Assembly: GCA_963815785.1 (NCBI GenBank)
Contig: CAWFHZ010000013.1
Span: 62,001 to 126,000, forward strand
Length of the DNA stretch: 64,000 bases
Source of the DNA: DATFVA01 sp963815785
GTDB taxonomy: Bacteria; Bacteroidota; Ignavibacteria; Ignavibacteriales; Ignavibacteriaceae
Reading direction: 5' to 3'
The notes under the pieces are model-generated. The model was not told the DNA's origin. It worked only from the letters and a program-made list of their open reading frames with translations, and did no database searches. A program made the translations under genes and the position numbers. Positions 7,573 through 17,871 of this stretch are shown in pieces (within the stretch, counting starts at the first letter, position 1; each line of letters begins with the position of its first letter).

Positions 7573-10170
7573 TTAGTTGCTTTTTTTATTAATCTGTGAG
7601 ACTAATTTTTTATACCGCTCATCGGATAATAGTTTTTTAAGTTCCGGCTGATTTTCTATTTCAGATCTCGAGTAACCATTTTTTATTGATTTGATTATCC
7701 AATCAATAGCTTTTTTACGATCACCTAACTGCTCGTAAGTTGTACCGGTGCGGTACATAATTTCAGCGTCGTCCGGAGATAATTTTAACGATTTGTCTAT
7801 ATCTTCCAAAGCTTTATCTTTTTTACCCACCATAGCATAAAATCCCGCTAATGATGAAATTAATTGCGAATCATTAGGATTTACTTTTCTGGCTTCTTCA
7901 CCTAATTTAATTGCATGCAAAAATGCATCATTTGCCTTAGAACGTTCACCTGGTGCCCAATAATATGCTGCGCCCAGGTTTCCCCATATTACATAATCAT
8001 TATCGTTTATTTCAAGTGCTTTTTCATATTTCCGTGCAGCTTTCGTATACTCGCCCTGGATGTAGTATAGAGTTCCAAGATTTGATGCTACCAGATAGGA
8101 CTGTTTTATTTTAAATGCTTTTTCAAACATATCGCTTGCATTTTTTAACTCATTTTTAGAATAATACGCAGCGCCCAATCCGTTAAATCCGAGATAGTTT
8201 TGCGGACTAAGCTCAGTTACTTTTTTAAATTGAGCAATAGCATCATCATAGCGGGCATGATTAAAATAGAAAATTGCAAGCGAATTATAACCAATCCAGT
8301 TATCCGGGTTTATATAAATAGCACGTTTAAATGTTTTTTCAGCTTCGTTTAGTAAGTTCTGATCTTCATAAGCTTTTGCAAGACCACGGGATGCTTCATA
8401 GTTGACTGGGTCGATCTCCAATGCTTTGTTAAAATCTTTTACGGCTTCTTTATATTTTCCGGTACCTTCATGTATAGTTCCAAGTGTAATATTCACATAA
8501 GCAAGTTTACTATTTAATCTGAAAGCGTGTTCAGATTCTTCCACGGCTTTATCTGCCCATTCATTTTTTTTAACCAGCTTATATTTTGCCCAGTAAGCCT
8601 GTGCCAAACCGGATCGTGCTACTGCATAAAGAGAGTCCTTTTGAACTGCAATTAAAAAAGCACTAATAGCAGATTCAACCTCACCCAGATTCCGGGTGTC
8701 TTTCAGATAGCCGCGTCCCTGAACATAATATTCATATGCTTCCGGATTATCCGTATTATCTGCCTCTAATATTCTGCTTGATTTGGGATTAAACTGAAAG
8801 TTCAACATCTCTAAAAGTGAAACAACAGATTTGTTTTGCAGAATAATTAAATCTTTTTCTTTAACATCAATTACAGATGAGTTAAGCTGACGCACATTCT
8901 TTGCATCAACTAAGTTCAATGTTAACCGGATAATATCACCTAAGTACTGCAGACTGCCCGTAACTGCAAGGTTAACACCATACATCTGATGCGCTTCATC
9001 AGGACTTGTAATGTTATTTTTAATTACCTCACTGGATGGCACCACCCATACAGATCCACTTTTGTATTGTTCAATCTGTGTAAGCTTGCTCGTAAGTGTC
9101 TCCATCAAACCATCACAAAATGCCTGCCCGTTTTTATCACCACCTATATTTGTCAGAGGAAGAATAAGTAAATGCTGTACATCATTTACAGAACTTCCAC
9201 CAACCAGTTCTTTTAATTTCTTCCAATCCTGAGAAAAAAATAAAAAAGAAGCTGCCAGTATGATTACAATACCGGCAATGAATACAATTCCTTTAGTTCC
9301 GATTTTTTTGGAACTGAGTCGTTTTATTTTTCCGCGCCGGATATTAAATCCATGAACGGGATCAGCTTTGTATAGCTCAATATCTTGTAACAATTCGTCA
9401 ATTGTTTTATAACGGTGTGCCTGATCTTTTCTTAAACATTTTTCCACTATTCGGATAATGTTATTAGAACAGTCAATTGCAAATTTTGAAATAGGTTCTG
9501 GTTCTTCATTGAGAAGCGAATAAATAACAGATTGCTCATAGTCTCCCTCAAAGGGACGTTTACCCGTTAACATCTGGTACATAACTACTCCTAAAGACCA
9601 GATATCACTCTGATTATTCACGTCCGTTCCCCTTGCCTGTTCAGGAGACATATATGCCACTGTTCCAACTGTGGATCCTACTTTAGTTACTCCCGGGTCA
9701 TTCAGGGTTTTAGCCAGACCGAAATCCAATATTTTAACAACACCTTCGTTTGTAATGAAAATATTTGCGGGTTTTATATCGCGGTGAACAATTCCCTTTT
9801 TATGAGCAGCTCCCAATCCTTCAGCAATTTGTGATGCAATGTTCATAACATCTGCCGGCGGAAGAGGACCGGTATCTATTTTATCTTTTAATTCAATACC
9901 GTCAATAAATTCCATAACAATGAACAGTTCTTCGTTGGCTTCTTCTATCGAATATATCGTGGCAATGTTAGGATGATTCAATGAGGCTGCAGCCTGAGCC
10001 TCAATTTCAAATCTCTTTCTAATCTCTTCATTATCCGATATATATTTTGGTAAAAATTTTATCGCAACTTCACGTTTTAATTTTGTATCCTCAGCTTTGT
10101 ATACCACACCCATTCCGCCTGCGCCGAGTTTTTCCAGGATTTTATAATGAAGGATTTTATCACCAATCAT
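7573..10170 (-). CDS. Ser/Thr protein kinase 2 (kinase-TM-TPR)
   Basis: Transmembrane Hanks-type kinase, 865 aa. The kinase domain (1-275) has glycine loop GAGGMG (16-21), Lys38, H-R-D (129-131), L-D-F-G and Y-M-S-P-E-Q. A single hydrophobic helix follows at about 294-313 (I-V-F-I-A-G-I-V-I-I-L-A-A). Then comes a TolB-amino-terminal-like domain (L-I-L-P-L-T-N-I-G-G-D, about 335-460) and at least ten TPR units to the end. The TPR part is the longest of the array and contains P-x-x-Y/W helix ends typical of protein-binding TPRs. Topology predicts a cytoplasmic kinase and a periplasmic TPR sensor. It starts 10 bases after the stop of kinase 3, so cotranscription and coupling are likely. Intact. 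Confidence 0.92.
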   Translation of the reverse strand: MIGDKILHYKILEKLGAGGMGVVYKAEDTKLKREVAIKFLPKYISDNEEIRKRFEIEAQAAASLNHPNIATIYSIEEANEELFIVMEFIDGIELKDKIDTGPLPPADVMNIASQIAEGLGAAHKKGIVHRDIKPANIFITNEGVVKILDFGLAKTLNDPGVTKVGSTVGTVAYMSPEQARGTDVNNQSDIWSLGVVMYQMLTGKRPFEGDYEQSVIYSLLNEEPEPISKFAIDCSNNIIRIVEKCLRKDQAHRYKTIDELLQDIELYKADPVHGFNIRRGKIKRLSSKKIGTKGIVFIAGIVIILAASFLFFSQDWKKLKELVGGSSVNDVQHLLILPLTNIGGDKNGQAFCDGLMETLTSKLTQIEQYKSGSVWVVPSSEVIKNNITSPDEAHQMYGVNLAVTGSLQYLGDIIRLTLNLVDAKNVRQLNSSVIDVKEKDLIILQNKSVVSLLEMLNFQFNPKSSRILEADNTDNPEAYEYYVQGRGYLKDTRNLGEVESAISAFLIAVQKDSLYAVARSGLAQAYWAKYKLVKKNEWADKAVEESEHAFRLNSKLAYVNITLGTIHEGTGKYKEAVKDFNKALEIDPVNYEASRGLAKAYEDQNLLNEAEKTFKRAIYINPDNWIGYNSLAIFYFNHARYDDAIAQFKKVTELSPQNYLGFNGLGAAYYSKNELKNASDMFEKAFKIKQSYLVASNLGTLYYIQGEYTKAARKYEKALEINDNDYVIWGNLGAAYYWAPGERSKANDAFLHAIKLGEEARKVNPNDSQLISSLAGFYAMVGKKDKALEDIDKSLKLSPDDAEIMYRTGTTYEQLGDRKKAIDWIIKSIKNGYSRSEIENQPELKKLLSDERYKKLVSQINKKSN

Positions 10171-10180
10171 TTTTGCTCTC

Positions 10181-12463
10181 TCATAACGGAAGTTTCATTT
10201 TTTTCAGGAAAATCAGATACCTTGGATCCTTTTCAATACTGGTTAAAAGAGGATCACCTTTCATCTCAGCAAGCCCGCTGTCTCTCTGTTTATAGGCTCT
10301 CTCCAGCCATTCAAATGCATTGTCTGTTTCTCCACGGTAGCCATAAATTTCAGCAATCTGGAAAGCAGAATCGAATTGATCTTCTTTAATTATTTTTGCA
10401 AGATCATCATCAGACTCTATCTTCTTACCAAGATTATAATTTACTAAGGCTAAACCATATGTACGCCAGAAAGAATCTGTTTCATTGTTTATCAATGTCA
10501 GGGCAGAATCAGGATTATCTTTAAAAAGATAGACAAGCCCTAAAGTAGTACGAACCTGCGGAACATGCGGATTCAACTCGAGTTCTTTATTGAAAGAAGC
10601 TACTGCCTCACGCAGCCTGCCGGCATAATAATAATGAAATCCGAGGTTAAACCTTGCAGAGGTACTTACCGGATCAAATTCAATAGCACGGCGGTCAAGA
10701 TTAATGGCGTCGTTAAACCGACCTAAAGTTGCCGACAGTTGTGCAGCGTTACCAATTATACCGGAATTTTCCGGTTCAAGGCTGATTGCATGTTGATATG
10801 CAGAATCAGCTCCATTCCAGTCCCAGTCATAGTACTGTTTTATCCAGCCTATTGCTGAATAACCGCTGGCAAGATTTGGATCAAGGTTCAGTGCTTTCTT
10901 CGCTTCAAGCAAAGCTTTATTATAACCTGTCTCCATAGGAATATAACCAAAACCAGCCATATTACTATGCGTAACCGAAAGACCTGCCCAGGCACGTGCA
11001 TACAATGAATCAATTGCTAATGCCTGTTTATAAAATCCGAGAGCTGTTTCCAAACTTTTTTTAGTCAATTGTCTGCTGAAATATCTTCCCTGCAGATAAG
11101 CATTATAAGCATCAGGATTTGTTTCTGTCTGAGGTTGAGAAACACTTGTGGAACCCAGAAGAGTAACATTGAGCGCCCGGGCAACTGAGTGAGAAATTGT
11201 ATCCTGTAATGCAAATATATCCTTCAGTTTCTCATCATAAGTATTAGACCATTGGTAGGCGTCTGTTGCAACATCCACTAATTCTGCTGATACACGGATC
11301 TGATTTCCGAACTTTCTAACACTTCCTTCCAGTATATAATTCACATTTAGTTTTTCAGCAATTGTCCTGATAGGTGTATTTGTACCTCTGAAAGAAAATG
11401 CAGAGGTGCGGGCTGTAACCCTGAGCTTCGGGTTCTGTGCCAGGACATTCATTAATTCTTCCGTTAAACCATCTGAGAAATATTGTTGATCTTTCATCGG
11501 ACTCATATCAGTAAAAGGAAGAACAGCAATTGTTTTAATTGTTTCACTGAAAGGTTTTAGTAGTGTAAAGAGATAAACGGAAATTACAGCAACTATCAGG
11601 ATTAATGCTGCTATAACCCAGCGAATTTTAATTTGTCTGGGAATTATTTTTATCCTGCCGGAAGGATCATCACTTATATTTTTTAATTCTTTAACAATTT
11701 CATCAGCTGAATGGTATCTTTTGTTTGGATCTTTGGTGAGAGCTTTCTGGATAATAAACCGTATTCTCGGATCCATTGTTGGAACTACTTTACTTTCCTC
11801 ATTTATAATTGAATAAATAACGGCTTGTTCATAATCTCCGGGAAAAGGCAGTTTCTTCGTGAGCATCTCATACAGTACCACACCAAAAGACCAGATGTCT
11901 GTACGTTGATCAACCTCTTCTCCTTTTGCCTGTTCAGGTGACATATAGGCTGCAGTTCCAATTGTAGTTCCTATCTTTGTTAACTGAGCACCGCCGCTTA
12001 GTTTTGCCAGCCCGAAGTCCATTATTTTAATCTGCCCCTGCTCTGTAACCATGATGTTTGCAGATTTGATATCTCGATGAACAATCCCTTTTCTGTGAGC
12101 AGCAGTTAGTCCTTCCGCAATCTGAGTTGCATATGATAAAGAAATTTTCAGATCGGGTATTTCAGATTTTATTATTTCCCTTAATTCCTTCCCTTCAATA
12201 TATTCCATCACTATAAACATTTCTTCGTTCGACTCTTCAATTGCATATATAGTTGCAATATTAGGATGGTTCAGAGCTGCAGCCGATTGTGCTTCAATTT
12301 TAAATCGTTCGCGTTCCTCTTCATTAGCTGCAATATGGTGTGGAAGAAATTTTATGGCTACTTCACGTTTTAGCTTAGTGTCCTCGGCTTTATAAACCAC
12401 TCCCATTCCGCCTTCACCAAGCTTTTCAATTATCTTATAATGTAATATTGTTTCGCCTATCAT
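10181..12463 (-). CDS. Ser/Thr protein kinase 3 (kinase-TM-TPR)
   Basis: Transmembrane Hanks-type kinase, 760 aa. GEGGMG (16-21), Lys38, H-R-D (129-131), D-F-G (149-151) and S-P-E-Q (175-178) are all present, so it should be active. A membrane helix lies at 282-302. Residues 311-430 form a domain of the TolB amino-terminal/COG5616 type (T-I-A-V-L-P-F-T-D-M ... Y-F-S-D-G-L-T-E-E-L), as in adenylate-cyclase-like TPR sensors. TPRs fill the rest. Its sensor half is closest to that of kinase 8: both end in a related E-K-D-P-R-Y / V-K-D-E-R-F tail followed by K-K-M-K-L-P. The start codon overlaps the stop of kinase 4 in an ATGA, which shows translational coupling. Intact. Confidence 0.93.
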   Translation of the reverse strand: MIGETILHYKIIEKLGEGGMGVVYKAEDTKLKREVAIKFLPHHIAANEEERERFKIEAQSAAALNHPNIATIYAIEESNEEMFIVMEYIEGKELREIIKSEIPDLKISLSYATQIAEGLTAAHRKGIVHRDIKSANIMVTEQGQIKIMDFGLAKLSGGAQLTKIGTTIGTAAYMSPEQAKGEEVDQRTDIWSFGVVLYEMLTKKLPFPGDYEQAVIYSIINEESKVVPTMDPRIRFIIQKALTKDPNKRYHSADEIVKELKNISDDPSGRIKIIPRQIKIRWVIAALILIVAVISVYLFTLLKPFSETIKTIAVLPFTDMSPMKDQQYFSDGLTEELMNVLAQNPKLRVTARTSAFSFRGTNTPIRTIAEKLNVNYILEGSVRKFGNQIRVSAELVDVATDAYQWSNTYDEKLKDIFALQDTISHSVARALNVTLLGSTSVSQPQTETNPDAYNAYLQGRYFSRQLTKKSLETALGFYKQALAIDSLYARAWAGLSVTHSNMAGFGYIPMETGYNKALLEAKKALNLDPNLASGYSAIGWIKQYYDWDWNGADSAYQHAISLEPENSGIIGNAAQLSATLGRFNDAINLDRRAIEFDPVSTSARFNLGFHYYYAGRLREAVASFNKELELNPHVPQVRTTLGLVYLFKDNPDSALTLINNETDSFWRTYGLALVNYNLGKKIESDDDLAKIIKEDQFDSAFQIAEIYGYRGETDNAFEWLERAYKQRDSGLAEMKGDPLLTSIEKDPRYLIFLKKMKLPL

Positions 12464-14784
12464 AATGAATCTTTACTGATTTTTGCTTTAAAATCAGCAC
12501 TCATTTTTTTTGATAAATTCAGTAGCTTTTGAAACTCCGGGTAACTCCTTACCTGATCAAGAAACTTATCGTTCTGAAATAAAGGATAGCAATAAAATCC
12601 TGAATCTATTGCTTTCTTCAAAGCTCTTAAACAATCTTCATTATTACCATACAAAGCGTACAGGTTTGCGTAATTATAAAATTGCTCTCCGTCGTAAGTT
12701 CCGGACGTTTCAAGAGTTTTGATCAATTTTATCCCTTCATCTTTATTTTTATTAATATAATCAAGATACGCTTTTGCCCATACACCCGCTGTGCCATTAG
12801 AATCAAGGTCCACTGCTCTTCTCCAGTATTCTTCAGCTTTGCCGAGTTGATTCATTCTGAAATAAATGGTACCAATCCAGCTAACGCTTATTGGACTATC
12901 CTCATCAAGTTCAAATCCTTTTATGGCTTTATCATACTTTTTCAAATATGCGTATGTAGTTCCTATACTTCGGAACCTGGGATTAAGCGGATCAAGTGTT
13001 AATGCAGTTTCCATTTCTTTAGCAGACTCTTCAAGCAATCCGGTATACCTGTAAATATATCCCAGCCAGAAATGAGCCTGAGCATTATTTGGATTTATTT
13101 TCAATGCCCTTTTTATCAATGCAACGGCTTTGCCCGTCTCTCCAATTTCAGTATAATATGCTGAGAGATTTGCAAGGGCTCCCAGTAAATTTTCATTTAT
13201 TCCTAAAGCTTTAAGATAAAATTTTTCTGCTTCAACCAACTTGGTTCTTGATTTCAAATCGTAACCGGAGAGCAGCTGATAGCGATAACCAAGTTCAGAA
13301 TAAAGTGGTGCATAAGAGGAATCAAGCAGGACAGCTTTATTTAAAATATCAATAGCATTGCGGTCTGCTTCGTTTGTTAACGGGTATGAAACTGCTCTCA
13401 AATAATATTCATATGCGAGAGGATTTTTCGGAGTGTCAGAATGTTTCATATCATTCGTGAATTTAATCTCAAGTCCCGACACAACTTTTTTGGTAACTAC
13501 ATCCTGCAAGGTAAAAGTATTCTGATATTCCACATCAAAATCATTTCTCCATATTATTTCATCTGATCTAAGATCCACCATTTCAAGGTTCAATCTTATT
13601 TTATCCGATTCTATTAAATAATTTCCTGTAAGGACGAAATCAACTTTCAGATCATCACCAACTTCAGAGAGATTTATATTCAGATGTTCGTACTTGCGGA
13701 TTGAACTGGATGGCCGCACGAGAATGTTTTTTATATAGGAAAGTGAACCTATTATCTGATCTGCCAGTGCGAATCCAAGAAAATTTGTTTGTGAATCATT
13801 TTTCAGATTCGTAAAAGGAAGGATTGCAACTCTTTTAATTTCAGTTCCCTGTGAAGCAGAGTTTTTGTCCCCAAGAATTTTCCATAAAACAAGAGATCCA
13901 ATAAGAACTATCAGAAATATAATTAAAGCATTGGAATATGATCTCTTGAGAACTGGTCTATCCCTGTTTCCAGCTTTATGCGTGTGTTCTTTTAAAAATT
14001 TAAGTATCTCATTAAAATCCTGAAACCTTTCATCCGGATTTTTTTCGAGGCATTTTTTAATTAAATAATCGAATTCATCAGATGCTTCAGCCCTTACATC
14101 TTTAACCGGCTTTTCTTTTTCATTTATAATTGAATAAGAAACAGATTGATAATAGGCACCTTTAAAAGGCTGTTGAGCTGTAAGCATTTCATACAGAACA
14201 ATTCCAAATGACCATATATCTGTTCTGTGGTCAACATCCACTCCCCCAATTTGTTCGGGAGACATGTAAGCAGCTGTACCCATCGTAGTTCCAACTTTTG
14301 TAATCTGGGTATCTTCTCCAACCTTAGCCAGACCAAAATCCATTATTTTAACTACCCCGGTTTCAGTTATCATTATGTTGGAGGTTTTAATATCTCTATG
14401 CACAATTCCTTTTTTATGTGCTGATTCCAGTCCTTCTGCTATTTGTGTTGCAATCTTTTTAGTTTCATCCAGGGAAAGAGGACCTGATTTAATTTTATCT
14501 TTTAGTTCAACCCCTTCTATGTATTCCATTGCAATAAATATTTGATCATTTGATTCTTCAATAGCGTGAATAGTTGCAATGTTTGGATGGTTTAATGCTG
14601 CTGCAGCTTTTGCTTCTATTTTAAATCTTTCTCTTTCCTCGGAGTTACCGGAAATATTTCGTGGTAAAAATTTTATTGCAACTCTTCGCTCCAGTTTGGT
14701 ATCCTCTGCCAGGTACACAACACCCATTCCGCCTTCACCGAGTTTCTCGAGAATTTTATAATGTAGTATTGTTGTACCAACCAT
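12460..14784 (-). CDS. Ser/Thr protein kinase 4 (kinase-TM-TPR)
   Basis: Transmembrane Hanks-type kinase, 774 aa from the preferred ATG at 14784 (M-V-G-T-T-I-L-H-Y-K). An in-frame ATG at 14835 would add 17 residues encoded by the repeat at 14815-14944 and not present in any paralogue, so it is rejected. GEGGMG (16-21), Lys38, H-R-D (129-131), M-D-F-G and Y-M-S-P-E-Q are present. The membrane helix is at about 285-303. The sensor half has a TolB-amino-terminal-like domain (V-A-I-L-P-F-T-N-L) and TPRs, and is closest to kinase 1, sharing F-L-G-F-A-L-A-D-Q and V-R-P-S-S-S-I-R-K-Y. Its stop overlaps the start of kinase 3. Intact. Confidence 0.92.
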   Translation of the reverse strand: MVGTTILHYKILEKLGEGGMGVVYLAEDTKLERRVAIKFLPRNISGNSEERERFKIEAKAAAALNHPNIATIHAIEESNDQIFIAMEYIEGVELKDKIKSGPLSLDETKKIATQIAEGLESAHKKGIVHRDIKTSNIMITETGVVKIMDFGLAKVGEDTQITKVGTTMGTAAYMSPEQIGGVDVDHRTDIWSFGIVLYEMLTAQQPFKGAYYQSVSYSIINEKEKPVKDVRAEASDEFDYLIKKCLEKNPDERFQDFNEILKFLKEHTHKAGNRDRPVLKRSYSNALIIFLIVLIGSLVLWKILGDKNSASQGTEIKRVAILPFTNLKNDSQTNFLGFALADQIIGSLSYIKNILVRPSSSIRKYEHLNINLSEVGDDLKVDFVLTGNYLIESDKIRLNLEMVDLRSDEIIWRNDFDVEYQNTFTLQDVVTKKVVSGLEIKFTNDMKHSDTPKNPLAYEYYLRAVSYPLTNEADRNAIDILNKAVLLDSSYAPLYSELGYRYQLLSGYDLKSRTKLVEAEKFYLKALGINENLLGALANLSAYYTEIGETGKAVALIKRALKINPNNAQAHFWLGYIYRYTGLLEESAKEMETALTLDPLNPRFRSIGTTYAYLKKYDKAIKGFELDEDSPISVSWIGTIYFRMNQLGKAEEYWRRAVDLDSNGTAGVWAKAYLDYINKNKDEGIKLIKTLETSGTYDGEQFYNYANLYALYGNNEDCLRALKKAIDSGFYCYPLFQNDKFLDQVRSYPEFQKLLNLSKKMSADFKAKISKDSL

Positions 14785-14814
14785 AGTTATAAACCTATTC
14801 CAATTATGTTTTGC

Positions 14815-14944
14815 TGTCATTTCTGCCAAAGTCATTCCTTTGGAAGAAGGAGCCTGCCTTGCCGGTATGAAGGTTTTTGACTGAGAAATCTTTCCTATAA
14901 ATATTATGGAAAGATATCACTTCGTTTCACTCGTCTTTATGACA
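14815..14944. repeat. TGTCAT...ATGACA repeat element, copy 1
   Basis: A 130-base element bounded by TGTCAT (14815-14820) and ATGACA (14939-14944). Inside are GACTGAGAAATCTTTCC and its near mirror GGAAAGAT, which form a stem around TATAAATATTAT. The block GACTGAGAAATCTTT is shared with the copy at 25780-25874. It lies just upstream of kinase 4, in the spacer after kinase 5. No coding capacity; probably a MITE-like non-autonomous repeat. Confidence 0.72.
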
Positions 14945-14983
14945 TTATTTTGTAAATAATCTTTGCCTTAGAATACTTAAACT

Positions 14984-17740
14984 TTATTTCTTCCCTTCAA
15001 CTTCCTTTTGCCAGTTTGAAACCAAAGTAACAGGCGGTTGAATACTCTGCCCGTTGGGAACTGTTGCAACAATTTTGGTTCCCGTTTTGTCTATGGCATA
15101 AATCCGTGAAATATTATTGTTGCCCGGCTTAAATATTTGAGATGGTTTTCCGGGAGAAAGGGAATTGCCACTTTCATTTATATCTACTGCCATAATTTTA
15201 TTGTCAGGAGTGAAAAAGAAAATTTTCTTTCCGTTATCCATCCATTTGGGAAATGTTCCTCCATCAACTGATATCTGCCATTTCCCGCTGGCTTTATCCG
15301 TTGAGCTATTTGCATTAAAAGGGATAATATAGACTTGAACATTCCCGGACTCATCCGATTGATACGCAATCCACTTCATATTAGGCGAAAATACCCCGAA
15401 CTTTTCATTAAATTTCGTTGATAATATATCGATACGTTTTTTCTCTCCTTTTTCCTGCAGCGCAAATATATCAAACCCGCTTGAACCGTTTGTTACATTT
15501 ATTTCACTATAAAGCAAATAATTGCCATCGGGAGAAACATCTGTAACAAGTTTACTATTCCCGGATTTATAAAGCAGGACAGCATCTCCTGATCCATCAG
15601 CATTTTTAATGTATGAATCATAAACTCCGCCTGTTGAGCTGGAACTGTAGGTTACCTGTTTCCCGTCAGGTGTCCAGATCGGATAGATATCAGCGTTTTT
15701 TTCGAATGTCAGTCTTGTTGAAACATTCCTGTTCAAATCCATAGTCCAGATGTCAACATTTTTTTGGCCGGCATCGTATAAGTCATAAGCTATTTTATTT
15801 CCGTCGGGGGAGAAAGAAACTGAAAAATTTGGTTTCAGATCCAATAATTTTTTAATCTCATTTCCATTTTTATCCAGCAGTACACTTTTTTCACTGCTTT
15901 GGTTTTGTTCCAGATAAATTAAGTTACCGTTTAGTGAAGATGAAAATGTGCCGCTGACTCTTACATCATAATATTGTACATTTTCTGAGAGCGGCATTGC
16001 CTCTCCCTCGAGCTCTAATTTATCCGGATCGAATTTCTGGGCGAGAAGTATCCCCTGGCGGACAAATAGTAAATAACCGTTAGCGTACTGGCCGTTGGAT
16101 GAAGCACTGATCAGTTTTTCTGAAGAGGTATCACTTATTGAAGAGAGATAAATCCCGTCCAATGGCGATGATCCGCTGGCGCTACATTGTGTTGAATAAA
16201 GGAAATGATTACCATCCGGCAAAAAATGAGGCCATCTTAAGCTCAGAACTTTATTTGAAGTATCAGCTTTAAGTATTTCTGGCTTTCCTCCTGAAGAGGG
16301 AACTTTATAAAGACCTCCGGCAGAATTTGGTGAAATCACAATTGTTCCGTTCTGACTCCAGCTTCCTCCTCTCCCGGATGAAACATCGCAAATCGGAAGT
16401 GAAGTGCCTGCATCTAGCGATACTTTCATTAATTGTGATTTATCAAAATATGCTATACTTTTACTGTCAGGCGACCAGAATGGATAGGCTTCAACTGATG
16501 CATCGGCAAGCGGTCTTGCAGTTAAAGAGTTGACAGGCCTTACCCATAATTTTTCTGTACCGGTAGAATCAACTCCTATAAATGAGATGTATTTCCCGTC
16601 CGGTGAAATTGTTAAATTACTTCCTTGTTGGTTATCGAAATTAACTCCGTGCGGAGGAAGAATTGTTGCTTTTATTTCCTGCACTTCTGTCGGTTTGCTA
16701 TTGAAGACAAAGAGAAACAACAATAATATTATTCCAATGGTTAAAATTCCCGCCAGTGACCAGGATATAGTCGGATTATAAAAAATACTGCTGAAGAAAT
16801 TCTTTATTGGAATATCTTTTAATGTCGTTGCACCTGATTTATTAATTGTCGTAGCTTGCATCGTATTAACATTCTGAGTGTTAACATTATAAAACCTGCT
16901 TGACCTGCTTCCGGTCGAACCTCGTTTTAGTTTTCTCAGACTTCTTGCAAGTTCCTTTGCAGATTGAAATCTTTCATCTTTATCTTTTTCCAAACACTCG
17001 AGAATTAATTTATCCAGATCCGGATCAATTCCTTCTTTTACTGTTGCAATAGGCGGGGGGTCAACATTAACGATTTCATACATAATTGCAGTTTCGTGCA
17101 TCCCTTTGAAAGGGGATTCTCCTGCAAGTAATTCATAAAGCACAACACCAAGAGAAAAAATGTCTGTACGATGATCGACATCTTGACCCTGCACCTGCTC
17201 GGGTGACATATATCCCATCGTTCCCATCGTTGTGCCGGCTTTAGTAAGCCTGGAGACATTACCTTTTGAATATAATTTTGCCAGTCCGAAATCCATTATA
17301 AGTACAATTCCATCTTTACGTAGCATAATATTTTCGGGTTTGATGTCGCGGTGAACAATTCCTTTTTCATGCGCAGCCCCGAGTCCATCCGCAACCTGTG
17401 CAGCTATTTCAAGAATCTTTTTTTCTGAAAGAGTCTGTTTATTATCTCTTAGAGTTGTTCCCTCAATATATTCCATCACAATAAATAATTGATTATTATA
17501 TTCTTCAATGGAATGTATTGTGCAGACATTCGGGTGATTCATTGCAGAAGCAGCTTTTGCTTCCTGTATAAACCTTGCTTTATCATCTTCAGATGCTGCT
17601 AGCTGTGAGGGAAGAAATTTCAAAGCAACAAAACGTTCGAGTTTTGTATCCTGAGCTTTGAAAACTTCACCCATTCCGCCCTGACCGACTTGTTCAATTA
17701 TTTTATAATGTAAAATAGTCCGTCCTACTAAATCACTCAT
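14984..17740 (-). CDS. Ser/Thr protein kinase 5 (kinase-TM-beta-propeller)
   Basis: Transmembrane Hanks-type kinase, 918 aa, first of the propeller class counted from the left. Glycine loop GQGGMG (19-24), Lys41, H-R-D (130-132), M-D-F-G and Y-M-S-P-E-Q are present. A linker with R-F-Y-N-V-N-T-Q-N precedes a membrane helix at about 325-346. The C-terminal 560 residues are TolB/WD40-type propeller blades with repeated (F/Y)-W-S-P-D-(G/S)-K-x-(I/V)-(A/T)-Y motifs, for example Y-P-F-W-S-P-D-S-K-S-I-A-Y-F. The sensor is closely related to that of kinase 7. An AAGGAAG site precedes the ATG. The predicted topology puts the propeller in the periplasm. Ligand unknown. Intact. Confidence 0.92.
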   Translation of the reverse strand: MSDLVGRTILHYKIIEQVGQGGMGEVFKAQDTKLERFVALKFLPSQLAASEDDKARFIQEAKAASAMNHPNVCTIHSIEEYNNQLFIVMEYIEGTTLRDNKQTLSEKKILEIAAQVADGLGAAHEKGIVHRDIKPENIMLRKDGIVLIMDFGLAKLYSKGNVSRLTKAGTTMGTMGYMSPEQVQGQDVDHRTDIFSLGVVLYELLAGESPFKGMHETAIMYEIVNVDPPPIATVKEGIDPDLDKLILECLEKDKDERFQSAKELARSLRKLKRGSTGSRSSRFYNVNTQNVNTMQATTINKSGATTLKDIPIKNFFSSIFYNPTISWSLAGILTIGIILLLFLFVFNSKPTEVQEIKATILPPHGVNFDNQQGSNLTISPDGKYISFIGVDSTGTEKLWVRPVNSLTARPLADASVEAYPFWSPDSKSIAYFDKSQLMKVSLDAGTSLPICDVSSGRGGSWSQNGTIVISPNSAGGLYKVPSSGGKPEILKADTSNKVLSLRWPHFLPDGNHFLYSTQCSASGSSPLDGIYLSSISDTSSEKLISASSNGQYANGYLLFVRQGILLAQKFDPDKLELEGEAMPLSENVQYYDVRVSGTFSSSLNGNLIYLEQNQSSEKSVLLDKNGNEIKKLLDLKPNFSVSFSPDGNKIAYDLYDAGQKNVDIWTMDLNRNVSTRLTFEKNADIYPIWTPDGKQVTYSSSSTGGVYDSYIKNADGSGDAVLLYKSGNSKLVTDVSPDGNYLLYSEINVTNGSSGFDIFALQEKGEKKRIDILSTKFNEKFGVFSPNMKWIAYQSDESGNVQVYIIPFNANSSTDKASGKWQISVDGGTFPKWMDNGKKIFFFTPDNKIMAVDINESGNSLSPGKPSQIFKPGNNNISRIYAIDKTGTKIVATVPNGQSIQPPVTLVSNWQKEVEGKK

Positions 17741-17760
17741 AATTTAATCTTCCTTTTAAT

Positions 17761-17841
17761 TTAACGAGAAGGGCTTCGCCAAGCCTGCCTGTCGGCAGGT
17801 TTCTCAAGTATTTTATAATGAAGAATCGTTTCATTGATCAA
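17761..17841 (-). pseudogene. Kinase 5'-end remnant split by a palindrome
   Basis: Reads (L)-I-N-E-T-I-L-H-Y-K-I-L-E-K and then leaves the kinase pattern. CCTGCC (17784-17789) and GGCAGG (17794-17799) form a 16-base hairpin placed exactly between the E-K codons and CTTGGCGAAG, which would encode the following L-G-E of the glycine loop. So a 16-base palindrome appears to have been inserted into a kinase gene whose remainder is gone. It lies between kinases 5 and 6. The first codon is TTG, not ATG. Confidence 0.7.
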
Positions 17842-17871
17842 AATATTAATCCTTAATAAATCTAATTAAAG

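Noticed and set aside
14785..14835. N-terminal extension of kinase 4 starting at 14835.
   Set aside because: The extra residues are encoded by the TGTCAT repeat element and no paralogue has them; the ATG at 14784 matches all other kinases.
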